DNA of 64,000 nucleotides from Microbacterium trichothecenolyticum (GCF_000956465.1 NZ_JYJA01000038.1:62001-126000), one strand, 5' to 3'. Counted from the first letter of the stretch, positions 49,569 through 59,050 are shown. The notes: generated by a model not told the origin, from the sequence alone. A program made the numbers and translations.

Positions 49569-49667
49569 ATGTATCAGGCCGCCATCGCCGCGAAGACCGC
49601 CTTCGTCCTCCGTCTCGCGGGACCGCGCACCGTCTCCCGGCTGCCGCGTCCCCGCGTCCAGGGGTAA
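49569..49667 (+). CDS. 32-residue leader peptide upstream of the ABC exporter
   Basis: A perfect Shine-Dalgarno (AAGGAGG) lies 6 nt before ATG and the frame runs 32 codons: MYQAAIAAKTAFVLRLAGPR followed by TVSRLPRPRVQG, then TAA. The peptide is basic with an Arg-Pro-Arg stretch near its end. Arg/Lys-x-Arg/Lys is the motif at which macrolides stall ribosomes on some regulatory leader peptides. In Bacillus subtilis the heterodimeric exporter BmrCD is controlled by a translated leader (BmrB), and the layout here is analogous. The strong SD argues for real translation; the regulatory role is inferred. Confidence 0.6.
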   Translation: MYQAAIAAKTAFVLRLAGPRTVSRLPRPRVQG

Positions 49668-49823
49668 TCCGCTCCTCGCACCTGCCGGCCCCGCCGGATT
49701 CGGCATACCGCCGTCCCCCCGAGCGTTCCTCCCGAACAAGCTCTTCCCTCATGACAGCGCTCCCACATCGCGCTCTCGCCACGCGACCCGACGACGGGTC
49801 ACCGCAACACCCCCACAAGGATC
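49668..49823 (+). promoter_or_regulatory. C-rich, G-poor stretch between leader peptide and exporter
   Basis: These 156 nt hold no convincing gene. They are rich in C and poor in G (for example CCGTCCCCCCGAGCG and TTCCTCCCG), with only a small GACCC/GGGTC hairpin (49785-49800). Such composition is typical of Rho-loading sites, so transcripts might terminate here unless ribosome stalling on the leader peptide changes access. This is an inference from composition. Confidence 0.35.
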
Positions 49824-51683
49824 ATGACCACCACCGCCCTTCCTGAGCGATCAGAACAGCCGCAACGGTCCGAACTGTCCACCTTCAAAGCCCTCGCCCG
49901 GCTCCTCCCGTTCGCGAAGCCCGTGCTTCCGCGTCTGGTGATGGGTGCCGCCAGCGCGCTCGTCGCCAGCCTGCTCGCGCTGACCATCCCGCTCGTGCTC
50001 GAGCAGGTGGTCGGCGGTCCGATCGCCTCCGGCGACATCGTCATGATCGGGTGGGGCGCCGCGGCGATCCTCGCGCTGGGCCTCGCCGAGGCCCTCATGG
50101 TCTGGCTCCGTCGCTGGTTCGTGCTCGGCCCCGCGACCATGGTCGAGTACGAGCTGCGCCAGACGTTCTACTCCCGCCTGCAGCGCCTGCCCGTCGCGTT
50201 CCACGACCGGTGGCAGTCGGGGCAGCTGCTGAGCCGCATGATGCAGGACATCAGCATGCTGCGCCGATGGCTCGCCTTCGGTCTCGTGCTGCTCGTCGTC
50301 AACGTGATCACGATCGTCGTGGGCACGGCGCTGCTGTTCCGCTGGCACTGGGCGCTCGGCACGATCTTCCTCGTGACGTCCGCTCCCCTCTGGTACGCGG
50401 GATACAGGTTCGAGAAGTCCTACGGCACGCTCGCGCGCCAGTCGCAGGACCAGGCCGGCGACCTCGCCACCTCGGTCGAGGAGAGCGTGCACGGCATCCG
50501 CGTGCTCAAGGCGTTCGGCCGCGGCAAGCACGCGCTGCAGAAGTTCACGCGACAGGCCGAGACGCTGCGCGAGACCGAGCTGAGCAAGGCCCGCGCGGTG
50601 GGCTGGATCTGGTTCTGGCTCGTGCTGCTGCCCGACATCGCCTTCGCGCTGTGCCTCGGCGCCGGCATCTACCTGACGGCCATCGGTCAGCTGCAGGGCG
50701 CGGAGCTCATCGCCTTCTTCGCCATGGCCACGGTGCTGCGCTGGCCGATGGAGTCGATCGGCTTCCTGTTCTCGTTCCTGCTCGACGCGCGCACCGCGAC
50801 CGACCGCATCTTCGAGGTGTTCGACGAGCAGAACACGATCGTCGACCCCGAGGAGCCGACCACCATCGAGAAGCCGCGCGGCGAGCTCGCGTTCGAGGGC
50901 GTGCACTTCCGGTATCAGGATGCCGCGGAGCGCGAGCGCGACCTGCTCGACGGCGTCGACCTCGTGCTGCGGCCGGGCGAGACGATGGCGCTGGTGGGCC
51001 TCACCGGCTCGGGCAAGACGACCCTCACGACGTTGCCCACGCGGCTCTACGACGTGACCGGCGGGCGCGTGACGCTCGACGGCGTCGACGTCCGCGATCT
51101 GACGCTCGCCGAGCTGCGCCGGCACGTCGGCATGGCGTTCGAGGACGCGACCCTCTTCTCCCAGTCGGTGCGCGACAACGTGCTGCTGGGGCGGGAGGAC
51201 CTCGTGCCCGGCAGCGAGGAGGCTGAGCGCGTGATGCGTGAGGCGCTCGACGTGGCACAGGCGTCGTTCGTCGACGACCTGCCGGACGGCGTCGACACGA
51301 TCATCGGCGAGGAGGGCCTGTCCCTCTCGGGCGGTCAGCGTCAGCGCCTCGCGCTCGCGCGCGCCGTCGCGGCCCGGCCCGCCGTGCTGGTGCTCGACGA
51401 CCCGCTGTCGGCGCTCGACGTCGACACCGAGGCTCTCGTCGAGGACGCGCTCCGCGAGGTGCTGCACGAGACGACCGCTCTCGTGGTCGCGCACCGCCCC
51501 TCGACGGTCACGCTGGCCGACCGGGTGGCGCTGCTCGAGGCGGGCCGCGTGACCGCGGTCGGCACGCACTCGGAGCTGCTGCGCACCAGCGAGCACTACC
51601 GACACGTGATCTCGAGTCTCGAGGTGGAAGAAGCCCGGCTCAGGGCGAGACAGGAAGACCAGGAGTGGGAGGTGACCCTGTGA
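49824..51683 (+). CDS. ABC exporter subunit with degenerate catalytic site (NBD1)
   Basis: The 619-residue half-transporter has six TM helices (about residues 35-325; for example [20 protein letters not shown]) followed by an ATPase domain. Visible motifs are Walker [10 protein letters not shown] (Lys-398), a Q-loop reading MAFEDATLF with Glu-440 in place of Gln, a canonical signature LSGGQRQR, and Walker [13 protein letters not shown] with Asp-526 in place of the catalytic Glu; the H-loop reads VVAHRPST. It is therefore the degenerate partner of a heterodimer with the next gene, like TM287 or BmrC. The substrate is probably a drug or lipid-like compound. The leader with a short peptide lies upstream. 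The stop overlaps the next GTG start (GTGA). Confidence 0.92.
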   Translation: MTTTALPERSEQPQRSELSTFKALARLLPFAKPVLPRLVMGAASALVASLLALTIPLVLEQVVGGPIASGDIVMIGWGAAAILALGLAEALMVWLRRWFVLGPATMVEYELRQTFYSRLQRLPVAFHDRWQSGQLLSRMMQDISMLRRWLAFGLVLLVVNVITIVVGTALLFRWHWALGTIFLVTSAPLWYAGYRFEKSYGTLARQSQDQAGDLATSVEESVHGIRVLKAFGRGKHALQKFTRQAETLRETELSKARAVGWIWFWLVLLPDIAFALCLGAGIYLTAIGQLQGAELIAFFAMATVLRWPMESIGFLFSFLLDARTATDRIFEVFDEQNTIVDPEEPTTIEKPRGELAFEGVHFRYQDAAERERDLLDGVDLVLRPGETMALVGLTGSGKTTLTTLPTRLYDVTGGRVTLDGVDVRDLTLAELRRHVGMAFEDATLFSQSVRDNVLLGREDLVPGSEEAERVMREALDVAQASFVDDLPDGVDTIIGEEGLSLSGGQRQRLALARAVAARPAVLVLDDPLSALDVDTEALVEDALREVLHETTALVVAHRPSTVTLADRVALLEAGRVTAVGTHSELLRTSEHYRHVISSLEVEEARLRARQEDQEWEVTL

Positions 51684-53494
51684 GCACCACGGTGACCGGA
51701 ACGAGCGGCGAAGACCGCTCCGATTACACGCGCGACGAGAGCAAGGCGATTCGCAAGCGCTCGCTGCGCCTCCTCGGCTCGCTCATCACGCCGGTGCGCG
51801 GGCAGCTGATCCTCGCGGGCGTCGTGCTCGTCGTCTCGACTGCACTGCGCGTCGCGGGGCCGTGGCTCATCGGTATCGGCATCAACAACGCGCTGCCGGC
51901 CGCGGTGGAGCGCATGGACTGGGCGCCGACGATCGTGGTGGTCCTCGTCTACCTCGTGACGGCTCTCGGCGGCGCGGCCCTGATCGGGTGGTACGTCGTC
52001 GTCGCGGCGCGCCTCACGCAGGCGATCATGCTGGACCTCCGCAAGCGCATCTTCCTGCACACGCAGCGTCTGAGCCTGGAGTTCCACGAGTCGTACACGT
52101 CGGGTCGCATCATCTCGCGCCAGACGAGCGACCTCGACACCATCCGCGAGCTCCTCGACGGAGGCCTCAACGAGCTGGTCTCGGGCATCCTCTACGGTGC
52201 GTTCACGCTGGTCGCGCTGTTCCTGGTGGACTGGCAGTCCGGCCTGATCCTCACGTTCATGGGCATCCCGCTCTTCCTGCTGATGCGCTGGTTCTACACG
52301 CGCTCGCAGCTCGTCTACCGCGAGTCGCGCGTCATCAGCGCGAAGGTCATCGTGAAGTTCGTCGAGTCGATGACGGGCATCCGCGCCGTGAAGGCCTTCC
52401 GCAAGGAGGGGCGCAACGACGAGGAGTTCGGCGGTCTCGCGCTGGACTACCGCGACGTCAACATGCGCTCGATCCGCCTGTTCGGCACATTCGAGCCCGG
52501 GCTCATGGCCGTGGCGTCGTTCACCCTCGCGATCGTGATCGCGTGGGGCGGCATCCGTGTCGTCGACGGTGCGATGGAGATCGGCTTCCTGTTGTCGGCG
52601 GTGCTGTACGTCCGCAACTTCTTCTCGCCGCTGCAGGAGGTCGCGTTCTTCCTGAACTCGTACCAGTCGGCGACGGCGGCCCTCGAGAAGGTGTCGGGCG
52701 TCCTCGAGGAGGAGCCGACGGTTCCCGACCCCAAGAACCCGGTCGATCTCTGGGCGGCGAAGGGCCACATCCGGTTCGACGACGTGCTGTTCGGGTACTC
52801 GCAGGACCGCGTCATCCTTCCGGATTTCTCGCTCGACATCCCGGCCGGTCAGACCATCGCGCTCGTCGGAACGACCGGTGCCGGCAAGTCGACGCTCGCC
52901 AAGCTCGTGTCGCGGTTCTACGACCCGACCCGCGGTGCGGTGACGCTCGACGGCGTGGATCTGCGCAACCTGCACCCGAAGGACCTCCGCCGTGCGATCG
53001 TCATGGTCACGCAGGAGGCCTATCTGTTCAGCGGCACGGTCGCCGACAACATCGCGCTGGGCAAGCCCGACGCGACGCTCGACGAGATCCAGGCCGCGGC
53101 GCGCGCGGTGGGAGCGGACGCCTTCATCCAGGCTCTCCCCGACGGCTACGGCACCGACGTCAACAAGCGCGGCGGCCGGGTGTCGGCGGGGCAGCGCCAG
53201 CTGATCTCGTTCGCGCGGGCCTTCCTCGCGAACCCGGCGGTGCTGATCCTCGACGAGGCGACCGCGTCGCTCGACATCCCGTCGGAGCGCCAGATCCAGG
53301 ACGCCCTGCAGACGCTGCTGGCCGACCGCACCGCGATCATCATCGCGCACCGGCTGTCGACGGTCGCGATCGCCGACCGCGTGCTCGTCATGGAGCACGG
53401 CGAGATCATCGAGGACGACACCCCCGAGGAGCTCATCGGCGGCACCGGCAAGTTCGCGCAGCTCCACGCCGCCTGGCGGGAGTCGCTCGTGTAG
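51680..53494 (+). CDS. ABC exporter subunit with catalytic Glu (NBD2)
   Basis: The 604-residue half-transporter has six TM helices (for example [24 protein letters not shown]) and an ATPase domain. Motifs are Walker [10 protein letters not shown] (Lys-403), Q-loop VTQEAYLFS, a divergent signature VSAGQRQ (residues 501-507, in place of LSGGQ), canonical Walker [13 protein letters not shown] with Glu-526, and H-loop IIAHRLST. Paired with the upstream subunit, its Walker motifs and the other subunit's LSGGQ make the one competent ATP site, while the second site is degenerate on both sides. This is the standard asymmetric heterodimeric exporter. GTG start overlapping the previous stop ensures equal synthesis. 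A terminator follows 22 nt after the stop. Confidence 0.92.
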   Translation: MSTTVTGTSGEDRSDYTRDESKAIRKRSLRLLGSLITPVRGQLILAGVVLVVSTALRVAGPWLIGIGINNALPAAVERMDWAPTIVVVLVYLVTALGGAALIGWYVVVAARLTQAIMLDLRKRIFLHTQRLSLEFHESYTSGRIISRQTSDLDTIRELLDGGLNELVSGILYGAFTLVALFLVDWQSGLILTFMGIPLFLLMRWFYTRSQLVYRESRVISAKVIVKFVESMTGIRAVKAFRKEGRNDEEFGGLALDYRDVNMRSIRLFGTFEPGLMAVASFTLAIVIAWGGIRVVDGAMEIGFLLSAVLYVRNFFSPLQEVAFFLNSYQSATAALEKVSGVLEEEPTVPDPKNPVDLWAAKGHIRFDDVLFGYSQDRVILPDFSLDIPAGQTIALVGTTGAGKSTLAKLVSRFYDPTRGAVTLDGVDLRNLHPKDLRRAIVMVTQEAYLFSGTVADNIALGKPDATLDEIQAAARAVGADAFIQALPDGYGTDVNKRGGRVSAGQRQLISFARAFLANPAVLILDEATASLDIPSERQIQDALQTLLADRTAIIIAHRLSTVAIADRVLVMEHGEIIEDDTPEELIGGTGKFAQLHAAWRESLV

Positions 53495-53516
53495 CCCACC
53501 TCACCACGCTCGACCC

Positions 53517-53559
53517 CGGATGCCCCGGCCAACCTGTCCACACAGGGCCGGGGCATCCG
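53517..53559. terminator. Bidirectional terminator after the ABC exporter
   Basis: CGGATGCCCCGGCC (53517-53530) pairs perfectly with GGCCGGGGCATCCG (53546-53559), giving a 14-bp stem with a 15-nt loop, followed by TCTTGCGCGCCTT. It lies between convergent operons. The stem core CGGATGCC is shared with the terminator at 28798-28838. Confidence 0.8.
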
Positions 53560-53589
53560 TCTTGCGCGCCTTCGCTCGTTCCCGCTCCA

Positions 53590-53657
53590 ACAGGTCAACC
53601 GGGGTCTTGCAGGAGCGAAGTCGGCACGGATCTCCTGTAGAAGCCCGGTCGACCTGT
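53590..53657. repeat. Imperfect 26-bp inverted repeat between convergent operons
   Basis: The left arm 53590-53615 (beginning ACAGGTCAACCGG, ending GCAGGAG) and the right arm 53632-53657 (beginning CTCCTGTAG, ending CGACCTGT) are complementary with about five mismatches and a 16-nt loop. It lies just past the terminator in non-coding DNA. It resembles a REP-like element or a second terminator for the leftward kinase operon; no T tract is present. Confidence 0.55.
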
Positions 53658-53680
53658 GCAAGCGGGGCAGGCGAAGGGCC

Positions 53681-54592
53681 TCAGGCGTGGGCGATCGACA
53701 CGGCGTGGGCGAGCGGATGCTGCGGCGCGAGGCCCGCGAGGGCGGCCGCGCCGTCGATGCCGTGGCCGCGGGGCTCGACGAGCGTGACGTCGAATCCGCT
53801 CGCGGCGATGTGCGAGGCGAAGGCCTCGCGCAGCTGAGGGGACCGGAAGACCCCGCCGATGGCGCACGCGGCGAAGTGCTCGTCGGGCTCGTCGGAGCGG
53901 ACCCGGCGCAGCGCCGTCTCGACGCTGTGGGCGAGCTCGCCACCCGCGCGCACGGTGATGTGCTGCGACACCGCGTCGCCGTCCGTCGCCAGGCGGGCGA
54001 CGTGCGCGGCGAACGAGGCGACGACGCTCACGCGGTCGTGGTCGGACTGCAGGTGGATGTACGCCTGCGTGAGGTCGGGCCACCGCTCCTCGGCCACCGC
54101 ACGCAGCGCCGTCGCGGGGCCGCGGCCGTCGAACTCGCGCATGACCGCGTCGAGCGCCTCGCGGCCGATCCAGTAGCCGCTGCCGGCATCGCCCATGAGG
54201 TAGCCCCACCCGTCGACGCGCGCGACGTGCTCCGCGCCCACGGCAAGCGTGACCACACCCGTTCCGGCGGCGACCACCGCGCCACGGGTGTCGCCGAGCG
54301 CCCCGAGGAACGACGTCGTCGAGTCATGCGCGAGGATCACCTGGCGGACGGCGGGGTCGTCGATGCGGGCGAGGAAGGCCGCGGCATCCGATTCCCGCGT
54401 CGTGAGTCCCGACACACCGGCGCTCACCACTGACACCTCCGCCCCGGTCTGCTCGATCGCCGCGTGCGCGACGGCGGCCAGCTGCGGCAGGAGCGGCTCG
54501 TGCGTGCGGATGCCGGGGAAGACGAGGTCGTGCCCGCGCACCCGCACCTTGATGCCGGTCTGGCCGGCATCGATCGCCAGTACTGTGCTCAT
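53681..54592 (-). CDS. BadF/BadG/BcrA-type ATPase, putative sugar kinase
   Basis: The 303-residue product belongs to the ASKHA fold used by N-acetylglucosamine kinase-like proteins: phosphate-1 motif VLAIDAGQTGIKVRV, a second phosphate loop VVAAGTGVVTLAV, and the family signature GWGYLMGDAGSGYWIGREAL, then an adenosine-motif region AACAIGGVFRS. It probably phosphorylates a sugar released by the locus hydrolases, in the cytoplasm; the exact sugar is not visible. The frame stays open to an ATG at 54700 that would overlap the upstream stop. That extension uses codons rare here (AGA, AGG, CCA, GGA, TCT), while the ATG at 54592 begins the fold directly behind GAAGAAGGGG, so 54592 is preferred. It is the last gene of the leftward sugar operon. 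Confidence 0.85.
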   Translation of the reverse strand: MSTVLAIDAGQTGIKVRVRGHDLVFPGIRTHEPLLPQLAAVAHAAIEQTGAEVSVVSAGVSGLTTRESDAAAFLARIDDPAVRQVILAHDSTTSFLGALGDTRGAVVAAGTGVVTLAVGAEHVARVDGWGYLMGDAGSGYWIGREALDAVMREFDGRGPATALRAVAEERWPDLTQAYIHLQSDHDRVSVVASFAAHVARLATDGDAVSQHITVRAGGELAHSVETALRRVRSDEPDEHFAACAIGGVFRSPQLREAFASHIAASGFDVTLVEPRGHGIDGAAALAGLAPQHPLAHAVSIAHA

Positions 54593-54696
54593 GCGGGTGT
54601 CGCCCCTTCTTCCCCCGAAGCCGGCCATCGCTTCATCCCACGTCGATGGTCCACCCGTCGGAGCTTCCGCAGAAGCCCCCGTGATCGTCCGGTCCG

Positions 54697-55677
54697 TCAT
54701 GGCGTCCGCGCCTCCGCATCGCTCGCGCGGGCGAGGTACGCCTCGCGCAGGAACGTGCCCGCCGGCTTGCCGTAGGGGCAGTAGTCGTCGTTCGCGGCGG
54801 CCTGCGCTGGGGAGTAGAGCCGCGCCGGCCAGTCCCACAGCATGAAGCCGCGCACCCAGGGGCGCGCGTCGCACGCGGCGAACATCGCCTCGTAGTAGCG
54901 CAGCTGCGCCTCACCGGAGGGTGCGCCGGGCAGCGACCAGTCGTTCGGGCGGTCCGGCGACCCTTCGCGCGAGGGGCATCCGGCCTCCATGAAGAAGAAC
55001 GGCTTGCCCGTCGCGGCGACGGCCGCCTCGATGCGGTCGAGCTCGGCCTCCCACCGGTCGATGGGGTAGTAGCCGCTCGAGCTCACGACGTCGACCGCGT
55101 CCCACCAGCCGACGCGGTCCTCCTGGTACTTGTCGCAGTTGTAGGTCACGATGCCGGAGTACTCGGCCCGCACGGCTGAGATGAGCTCGCGCCACTCGGC
55201 CTCGCGGGAGTCGGCGCGCACCATCTCGCAGCCGACGCAGAGCATCTCGCAGCCCTCGGCCTCGGCGATGCGCGCGGCGTGCACGATGAACTCCCGGTAC
55301 GACGCGAACCATTCGGCCCATGTCGGCTCGCCGGGGACGTCCTGGTCGAAGAACCCGATATGCGCGCGCCAGGTGCCGTCGGCGACGTTGACGACGGGCT
55401 TCAGGCACACCTTCAGTCCGAGCGCCTTCGCCTCGCGGATCGCCCACACGATCTCCTCGTCGGTCACCGTCGGCTCCTCGCGGAACCGCACCTCCGTCGA
55501 CTGCGCGGTGTCCTGCAGCGCCGAGTACGCCAGCGCGGTCCAGTTGACGCCGTGGTCGGCCATCAGCCGCAGGGACTCGGATGCCTCGGCCGTCGCCCAT
55601 GTTCCGCGCACGCCCGTCCATCCCCAGGTCATTCCGGCCACGTACGGCCCGAGCGCCTGGGCGGTCTCGGCGGTCAC
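54697..55677 (-). CDS. GH113-like glycoside hydrolase, probable beta-mannanase/mannosidase
   Basis: The 326-residue product is a single TIM-barrel domain without a signal peptide, so it works inside the cell. It has strands typical of clan GH-A family 113: VAGMTWGWTGVRGTW, VNWTALAYSALQDT, GLKVCLKPVVNV, an acid/base Glu in CVGCEMVRAD (Glu-151), VTYNCDKY, VDVVSSSGYYP, and a nucleophile Glu in FFFMEAGCPSREGS (Glu-231). From memory these are the same positions as in the GH113 mannanase of Alicyclobacillus. The GTG start overlaps the GH2 stop (GTGA, 55674-55677). With the GH2 enzyme it would degrade imported beta-1,4-manno-oligosaccharides. Specificity is inferred from family and neighbours. Confidence 0.8.
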   Translation of the reverse strand: MTAETAQALGPYVAGMTWGWTGVRGTWATAEASESLRLMADHGVNWTALAYSALQDTAQSTEVRFREEPTVTDEEIVWAIREAKALGLKVCLKPVVNVADGTWRAHIGFFDQDVPGEPTWAEWFASYREFIVHAARIAEAEGCEMLCVGCEMVRADSREAEWRELISAVRAEYSGIVTYNCDKYQEDRVGWWDAVDVVSSSGYYPIDRWEAELDRIEAAVAATGKPFFFMEAGCPSREGSPDRPNDWSLPGAPSGEAQLRYYEAMFAACDARPWVRGFMLWDWPARLYSPAQAAANDDYCPYGKPAGTFLREAYLARASDAEARTP

Positions 55678-58151
55678 GCGACGACCAGCTCGTTGGCGGT
55701 GCGCAGCACGCGCGGATCGGACAGGACGGATGCTGCGAGCCCGTCGCCGTCGTGACGCACGACCAGCGTCGTGCTCTCGCCCGGCAGCAGGGTGACGAGC
55801 GCATCGGACGCCACGGCATCGGGGTCGACCTTGTCGACGAGGAGCGTGAGGTCGCGCACCAGCGTGGAGGCGGTGAGCGTGACCCGCGTGCCGCCCGCGA
55901 CCGGCTCGGTGCGGACCTCGACCTGGGCAGCGCCGAGCGCCGAGTCGCGGGGCTCGGCGAAGAACCAGAAGCCGCGCGCGCCGTCGACGCCCGCGACCAC
56001 CAGCTCGCCCGCGACGTCACCGGCCGTCGCCACGTCGGCCGGCAGTGCGACCGTGACCGTCTCGCGCGGCGCCAGCGACACGGACGTGGCGAAGCGCGCG
56101 AGCTCGTCGCCCCCGAACCCGGCGCGGCGCGCGACGAGCTCCCCGGTCCACGGCTCGGCCGTGTCGTTCACGAGCACGGCGGCGAGCCCGCCGTCGCGGG
56201 GCTGCACCGTCACAGCCCGCGGCGCGAAGGCGTTCTTGAGCGCGTAGTACAGCGGCTTGGGTCGCTCGTCGCCGTCGATCGCCGCCCACGATGTGACGGG
56301 CCAGCAGTCGTTGAGCTGCCAGACGATCGCGCCCTGCGTGTGCGGCGCCCAAGAGCGGAAGTGCTCCAGCGCGGTGCGCACCGCCAGCGCCTGGTTGAGC
56401 TGCATCGCCCAGTGCCAGGTCTCCATGTCCTCCGGAAGCCGGAAATGGGGCAGCAGCCCGTTCGTGAGCTTGACGTTCCCCTCGCCCGCCTTCTGGTGCA
56501 CGATCATGCCGGGGGATTCGGGCGTGAGCGGGTCGTCGCCGATCGAGCGGGTGAGGGTGCTCCACGTCGGCGGGCCCTGCCACCCGAACTCGGCGACGAA
56601 GCGGGGCGTGTGCTGACGGTACGTGGTCCAGTCGATCCGGTTCCACTGCTCCCACAGGTGCACGCTGCCGTGCTGCTCGTCGTTGGGGTGCGGGCCGGTC
56701 TGCTGCTGCCCGTCCCATCCGGGACCCGGGCTGAAAGGGCTCCCCGGCGCGTAGGGCACGTGCGGGGCGAGCTGCGCGATCAGCGACGGGAACAGCTCGT
56801 AGTAGTAGTGCGCGCCCCAGGTCTTGCCGTCGAGGCGCAGCTTCCAGCCCCAGTCCTCGTAGCCCCACAGGTTCTCGTTGTTGCCGGTGAACAGGACGAG
56901 CGAGGCGTGATGGGCGAGCCGGGCGATGTTCTCGCGAGCCTCCGCCTCGACCTCGGAGCGCAGCGGATCCTCCTCGGCGTACGCCGCGCACGCGAACAGG
57001 AAGTCCTGCCACGTCAGCAGACCCAGCTCGTCGGCCAGCTCGTAGAAGTCGTCGGACTCGTACAGTCCGCCGCCCCACACCCTGATGAGGTTGAGGTTCG
57101 CGTCGAGCGCCTGCTCGAAGCGGCGCCGCACGCGGTCGCGAGTGACGCGCACGGTGAGTGCGTCGTCGGGGATCCAGTTGACACCCTTCACGAAGACGGG
57201 CTGATCGTTGACGACGAGCGTGAACGGCGTCCCCGACTCGTCGGGCGTCGTGTCCCACCGCACGTCGCGGAAGCCGACCCTGCGCACCGCGTGGTCGAGA
57301 ACCGTGCCGTCGGCGGCTGCGAGCTCCACCTCGACGTCGTACAGCGGCTGTGCGCCGTACCCGACCGGCCACCAGCGTTCCACCTCGGCGAGCGAGAGCG
57401 CGACGGTCGCGGACGTGTCATCACCGGCCAAGCTCCCGGAGGTCTCCACCCCGCCGGCACGCACCGTCACGATGACAGGATCGTGACGCGAGCGCTCGAG
57501 CTCCACGTCCACCGTGATCGTTCCGCCGTCGCCCGAGGGTGTGGCGGCGACGCGTGTCCCGGCGAGGCGCGCGACCGACCACGACTCCAGGCCGACGGGC
57601 TTGACGATGCCGCTGGTGTACGTCGCGATGCCCCAGTCCCAGCCGTAGCTGCACGCGGACTTGCGGATCGCATCGTTGGGCAGGGCGTACGCCCGCGGCC
57701 GCACACCGAGCGCGACGCTCTGCTCATTGGCGTACTTGATCGGCGACCGGAAGGCGACGACGAGCTCGTTGTCGCCCTCGACGAGGAGGCCGCGGACGTC
57801 GAACCGGTACGAGCGATGCTGATTCGCCGTCGCGCCGATCTCACGACCGTTGAGGCGGATTGTCGTCACGGTGTCGAGGCCCTCGAAGACGAGGTCCGTC
57901 CGGTCGGCGTCATCCGGCGTCCAGGCGAACGTCGTGGCGTACGTCCAGTCGACCAGCCCGATCCACGCGAGCGCGGATTCGTTGTCGTCGAGGAACGGGT
58001 CGGGGATGAGGCCCGCGGCCAGGAGGTCTGTGTGCACGCATCCGGGCACGGTCGCCGCGACGGCGGAGTCGAAGCCGGCGGGCGCCGGGCCGGCGGCAGC
58101 GCGGAGCGTCCACCCCGCGTCGATCGGGCGGAAGGAGAGGGAAGAGGTCAC
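55674..58151 (-). CDS. GH2 beta-mannosidase
   Basis: The 825-residue product removes terminal beta-D-mannose from manno-oligosaccharides. Domain order is the GH2 pattern: N-terminal jelly-roll (FRPIDAGWTLRAA, VPGCVHTDLLAAGLIPDPF, which is typical of beta-mannosidases), Ig-like domain, a TIM barrel from about residue 310, and C-terminal beta domains. Catalytic residues are visible: acid/base Glu-426 in FTGNNENLWGY and nucleophile Glu-521 in FVAEFGWQGPPTW, close to Glu-429 and Glu-519 of Cellulomonas fimi Man2A. There is no signal peptide. The frame extends upstream, but GTG at 58151 overlaps the permease stop (GTGA), the same junction used in the rest of the operon, and gives the conserved N-terminus. 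Confidence 0.93.
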   Translation of the reverse strand: MTSSLSFRPIDAGWTLRAAAGPAPAGFDSAVAATVPGCVHTDLLAAGLIPDPFLDDNESALAWIGLVDWTYATTFAWTPDDADRTDLVFEGLDTVTTIRLNGREIGATANQHRSYRFDVRGLLVEGDNELVVAFRSPIKYANEQSVALGVRPRAYALPNDAIRKSACSYGWDWGIATYTSGIVKPVGLESWSVARLAGTRVAATPSGDGGTITVDVELERSRHDPVIVTVRAGGVETSGSLAGDDTSATVALSLAEVERWWPVGYGAQPLYDVEVELAAADGTVLDHAVRRVGFRDVRWDTTPDESGTPFTLVVNDQPVFVKGVNWIPDDALTVRVTRDRVRRRFEQALDANLNLIRVWGGGLYESDDFYELADELGLLTWQDFLFACAAYAEEDPLRSEVEAEARENIARLAHHASLVLFTGNNENLWGYEDWGWKLRLDGKTWGAHYYYELFPSLIAQLAPHVPYAPGSPFSPGPGWDGQQQTGPHPNDEQHGSVHLWEQWNRIDWTTYRQHTPRFVAEFGWQGPPTWSTLTRSIGDDPLTPESPGMIVHQKAGEGNVKLTNGLLPHFRLPEDMETWHWAMQLNQALAVRTALEHFRSWAPHTQGAIVWQLNDCWPVTSWAAIDGDERPKPLYYALKNAFAPRAVTVQPRDGGLAAVLVNDTAEPWTGELVARRAGFGGDELARFATSVSLAPRETVTVALPADVATAGDVAGELVVAGVDGARGFWFFAEPRDSALGAAQVEVRTEPVAGGTRVTLTASTLVRDLTLLVDKVDPDAVASDALVTLLPGESTTLVVRHDGDGLAASVLSDPRVLRTANELVVA

Positions 58152-59050
58152 TTGACGGCTCCTGCGGTGAGGCCCTTGTAGATCCAGCGCTGAAGCAGCA
58201 GGAAGGCGATGAGGGTGGGGATGATGACGAGGACGGTGCCGGCCGAGATGACCTCCCACTGGGCGCCGAACGGTCCCTTGAACCGGAACAGCGAGGTGGA
58301 GATGAGGCCCTCCGACGGCAGGTAGAGGAACGGGGCGTAGAACTCGTTGTACACCGCGATGCCCTTGATGATCACGACCGTGGCGATCGCGGGGCGCAGG
58401 AGCGGCAGCACGATGCGCCAGTAGATCGTCCAGCGGTTCGCGCCGTCGATCATCGCGGCCTCGTCGAGCGACACCGGGATCGATTGCATGAACTGGATGA
58501 ACAGGTAGATCGCGATGATGTCCGTGCCCATGAACAGCAGGATCAGCGCGGCCTTCGTGTCGTACAGCCCCAGCCCGTTGATGAGCTGGAACGTTGCGAC
58601 CTGACTCGTCACGCTCGGAATGAGCGTCGCCACGAGGAAGAGGCCGAAGACCAGCTTCTTGCCGCGGAAGGCGAACCGGTCGAGGGCGTACGCGGCCATC
58701 GTCCCGATGAAGATCGTGCCGGCGAGAGACACCACGAGCACGATCGTGGTGTTCACGAAGCCCTCGAGCATCTTCCCGCTCGTGAACGCCGTGACGAAGT
58801 TGTCGAAGTTGAGCCAGTTCTCGGGCGGATCGAAGGGGCCGGTCTGCGCGTACTCGGGGGCGGTCTTGAGGCTCGCGAAGAGCAGCACCGAGAGAGGCAG
58901 CAGCGTCACGACCGATGCGATCACGAGACTCAGGTACTTCGCCGTGGTGGCGCTCACGCCCCGGAGGCGCTCGAGCGGCGAGCGGCCGCGGATCGCGCGC
59001 GGCGGGGTCGTGCGCTGCGGCATCGTACGGAGGTCTTCGGTGGTGGTCAT
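58148..59050 (-). CDS. ABC sugar transporter permease (MalG-type)
   Basis: The 300-residue product has six TM helices. It carries the EAA loop in the form DEAAMIDGANRWTIYWRIVLPLLRPAI, which docks the ATPase. The sequence KTAPEYAQTGPFDPPENWLNFDNFVTAF is typical of the second permease of carbohydrate ABC importers (CUT1). It overlaps the upstream permease by ATGA (59047-59050) and the GH2 gene by GTGA. No cognate ATPase gene is in the locus; CUT1 systems in actinobacteria often share a common MsiK-type ATPase encoded elsewhere, which is the likely case here. Confidence 0.93.
   Translation of the reverse strand: MTTTEDLRTMPQRTTPPRAIRGRSPLERLRGVSATTAKYLSLVIASVVTLLPLSVLLFASLKTAPEYAQTGPFDPPENWLNFDNFVTAFTSGKMLEGFVNTTIVLVVSLAGTIFIGTMAAYALDRFAFRGKKLVFGLFLVATLIPSVTSQVATFQLINGLGLYDTKAALILLFMGTDIIAIYLFIQFMQSIPVSLDEAAMIDGANRWTIYWRIVLPLLRPAIATVVIIKGIAVYNEFYAPFLYLPSEGLISTSLFRFKGPFGAQWEVISAGTVLVIIPTLIAFLLLQRWIYKGLTAGAVK

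Noticed and set aside
49751..49846. 31-codon His-rich frame overlapping the start of the ABC exporter
   Set aside because: No Shine-Dalgarno precedes it and it overlaps the exporter start out of frame; the frame at 49569 with a perfect AAGGAGG is the better leader peptide.
54593..54700. Alternative kinase start at ATG 54700 with an ATGA overlap
   Set aside because: The extra 36 codons include AGA, AGG, CCA, GGA and TCT, which are rare here, and encode no part of the fold. The ATG at 54592 has its own ribosome-binding site.
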